Assembly (NCBI GenBank): GCA_022361135.1
Contig: JAKSBM010000744.1
Coordinates: forward strand, 1 to 6,947
Source: Desulfobacterales bacterium
Lineage (GTDB): Bacteria > Desulfobacterota > Desulfobacteria > Desulfobacterales > Desulfobacteraceae
DNA: 6,947 nucleotides
Reading direction: 5' to 3'
The notes beneath the pieces are model-generated. The model made no database searches. It saw only the letters and a program-made list of their open reading frames with translations, and was not told the DNA's origin. Positions 6,152 to 6,947 of the stretch are shown piece by piece; position 1 is the stretch's first letter, and each line of letters starts with the position of its first letter. Made by a program: the position numbers and the translations under genes.

Positions 6152-6947
6152 ATGGAAGAACTCAAACCATTTCTTTACATCGCTGAATGTGAGGGAAAAG
6201 AAAAAAACACAAATTCAGAAATGTTAATAAAAGAGTCGATGAATTTCGACTCTACAATTACAGAGGGAGCATCGATAGCTGGAGCTGCACTTGTCGGAGC
6301 GGCTGTCTTGGGCGGAGTTTTTGGCGCCATAAAAACAGTTGATACTGATAACAAACCGAGTAATCCCCCCCATGAAAAAAAATTCAGCGACGATATAGTC
6401 AAAACTTTGGCAAAAGCCTCAGGATTAATGGTTAAAACATTCGACGATGCAAAAAATCTCGACTGCCTTTTCCCCCCTGGACATCCGTTGCCGGGAAAAA
6501 TATATAGACTGCACCCATTGGCAGAATTAGCCAATTCTAACAAATCAAATGTATACATCCCCGAAGAAACATATGATGATGTTCTATATGCAGAAAGAGA
6601 GGCTGAATTAATTAAACTATTAGTTGCGTTGGGAGCGACCAGAATCTCCATCCGTAAAGCTGGTATGGGCTATCAACAAGAAAGCAAAATCACTTCGGAT
6701 AGTTCCTCAGCAGACGCCTCTGTCGCATCGATAAAAAGAGAAAGGAAAAACCAATCATATACAAGCCTAGGTCAATATACTTGTGATGCAAGGACGTTCA
6801 CCCTTGAAGGCTTAGAATGGAAAAAATCAGATCGCCTTGATCTTTCACCATTTGGCTGGTTACTTTATGAACCATCTTGGGGTGCAATGGTGAATGCTCG
6901 TGAGGTGGGTGGGTGTCTTCAAGCCTCTATTGAATTAAAAAAGCAAA
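6152..6947 (+). CDS. Unrecognised AT-rich accessory gene, glycine-zipper membrane segment, partial (runs off right edge)
   Basis: The frame stays open for 265 codons in AT-rich DNA to the window edge, which is strong evidence of coding. The protein begins MEELKPFLYIAECEG. Residues 39-60 form a hydrophobic Gly/Ala-rich stretch (GASIAGAALVGAAVLGGVFGAI) with G or GG about every five residues, like a glycine-zipper transmembrane helix. A soluble domain follows with LFPPGHPLPGKIYRLHPLAE (106-125), VYIPEETYDD (134-143), a charged helix and LIKLLVALGATRISIRK (153-169). The Ser-rich SDSSSADASVAS (182-193) looks like a linker, and a last part holds WLLYEPSWGAMVNAR (236-250). I do not recognise the family. 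The ribosome binding site is weak (AGGA at 6137-6140, 11 bases upstream), and a TTG at 6143 in the same frame is an alternative start. Codon use is AT-rich, unlike the flagellar genes, suggesting transfer. A membrane-acting effector or defence role is possible but unproven. Confidence 0.75.
   Translation, partial: MEELKPFLYIAECEGKEKNTNSEMLIKESMNFDSTITEGASIAGAALVGAAVLGGVFGAIKTVDTDNKPSNPPHEKKFSDDIVKTLAKASGLMVKTFDDAKNLDCLFPPGHPLPGKIYRLHPLAELANSNKSNVYIPEETYDDVLYAEREAELIKLLVALGATRISIRKAGMGYQQESKITSDSSSADASVASIKRERKNQSYTSLGQYTCDARTFTLEGLEWKKSDRLDLSPFGWLLYEPSWGAMVNAREVGGCLQASIELKKQ

Noticed and set aside
6175..6651. Minus-strand frame of 158 codons opposite the accessory gene
   Set aside because: The plus-strand frame is open for the whole 796 bases to the window edge and has a membrane segment plus structured motifs; the minus frame is Ser-rich and ends within it.
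1..6947. CRISPR array, tRNA, rRNA or insertion sequence
   Set aside because: No regularly spaced repeats, no cloverleaf or rRNA sequence, and no transposase-like frame with terminal repeats was seen.

Overview
The window reads as part of a flagellar gene cluster from a Gram-negative motile bacterium, followed at the right end by a compositionally different accessory segment. The flagellar part (about 1-5870) is GC-rich, has strongly C-ending codons and encodes acidic secreted axial proteins. Family features (an enlarged acidic FliD, a FlgD with a doubled C-terminal domain, and candidate sigma-54 and sigma-28 type promoters) fit a Desulfobacterota (former deltaproteobacterial) sulfate reducer best. 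That placement is an inference from style and was not checked by any search.

Layout. Positions 1-606, minus strand: N-terminal 202 codons of the flagellar hook protein FlgE, running off the left edge. Positions 655-1761, minus strand: FlgD, the hook-cap (hook assembly) protein, unusually long because its C-terminal domain occurs twice in tandem. Both genes read leftward, 48 bases apart, and look like one operon, flgD-flgE. A candidate sigma-54 promoter lies at 1833-1848. Positions 1762-2553: a gene-free, divergent intergenic region of about 790 bases. It is very poor in G on the plus strand and holds short repeats, palindromes, a G-quadruplex motif on the minus strand and a candidate sigma-28 promoter facing fliD. 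Positions 2554-4626, plus strand: FliD, the filament cap, with an enlarged central region. Positions 4671-5870, plus strand: a stand-alone DUF294-type putative nucleotidyltransferase 44 bases after fliD, in the place where fliS is often found. Positions 5871-6151: AT-richer sequence without a gene. From 6152 to the right edge, plus strand: an AT-rich reading frame of at least 265 codons with a glycine/alanine-rich putative membrane segment, not recognised.

How the genes work together. FlgD caps the growing hook so that exported FlgE subunits can polymerise. Once the hook is finished, FliD caps the filament and folds exported flagellin. The window therefore pairs the hook-stage genes (leftward) with the filament-stage gene (rightward) across one regulatory region, in agreement with separate sigma-54-like and sigma-28-like signals. 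The DUF294 protein may be a signalling enzyme co-transcribed with fliD, but its substrate is unknown. The last gene differs in base composition and is probably unrelated to motility and horizontally acquired.
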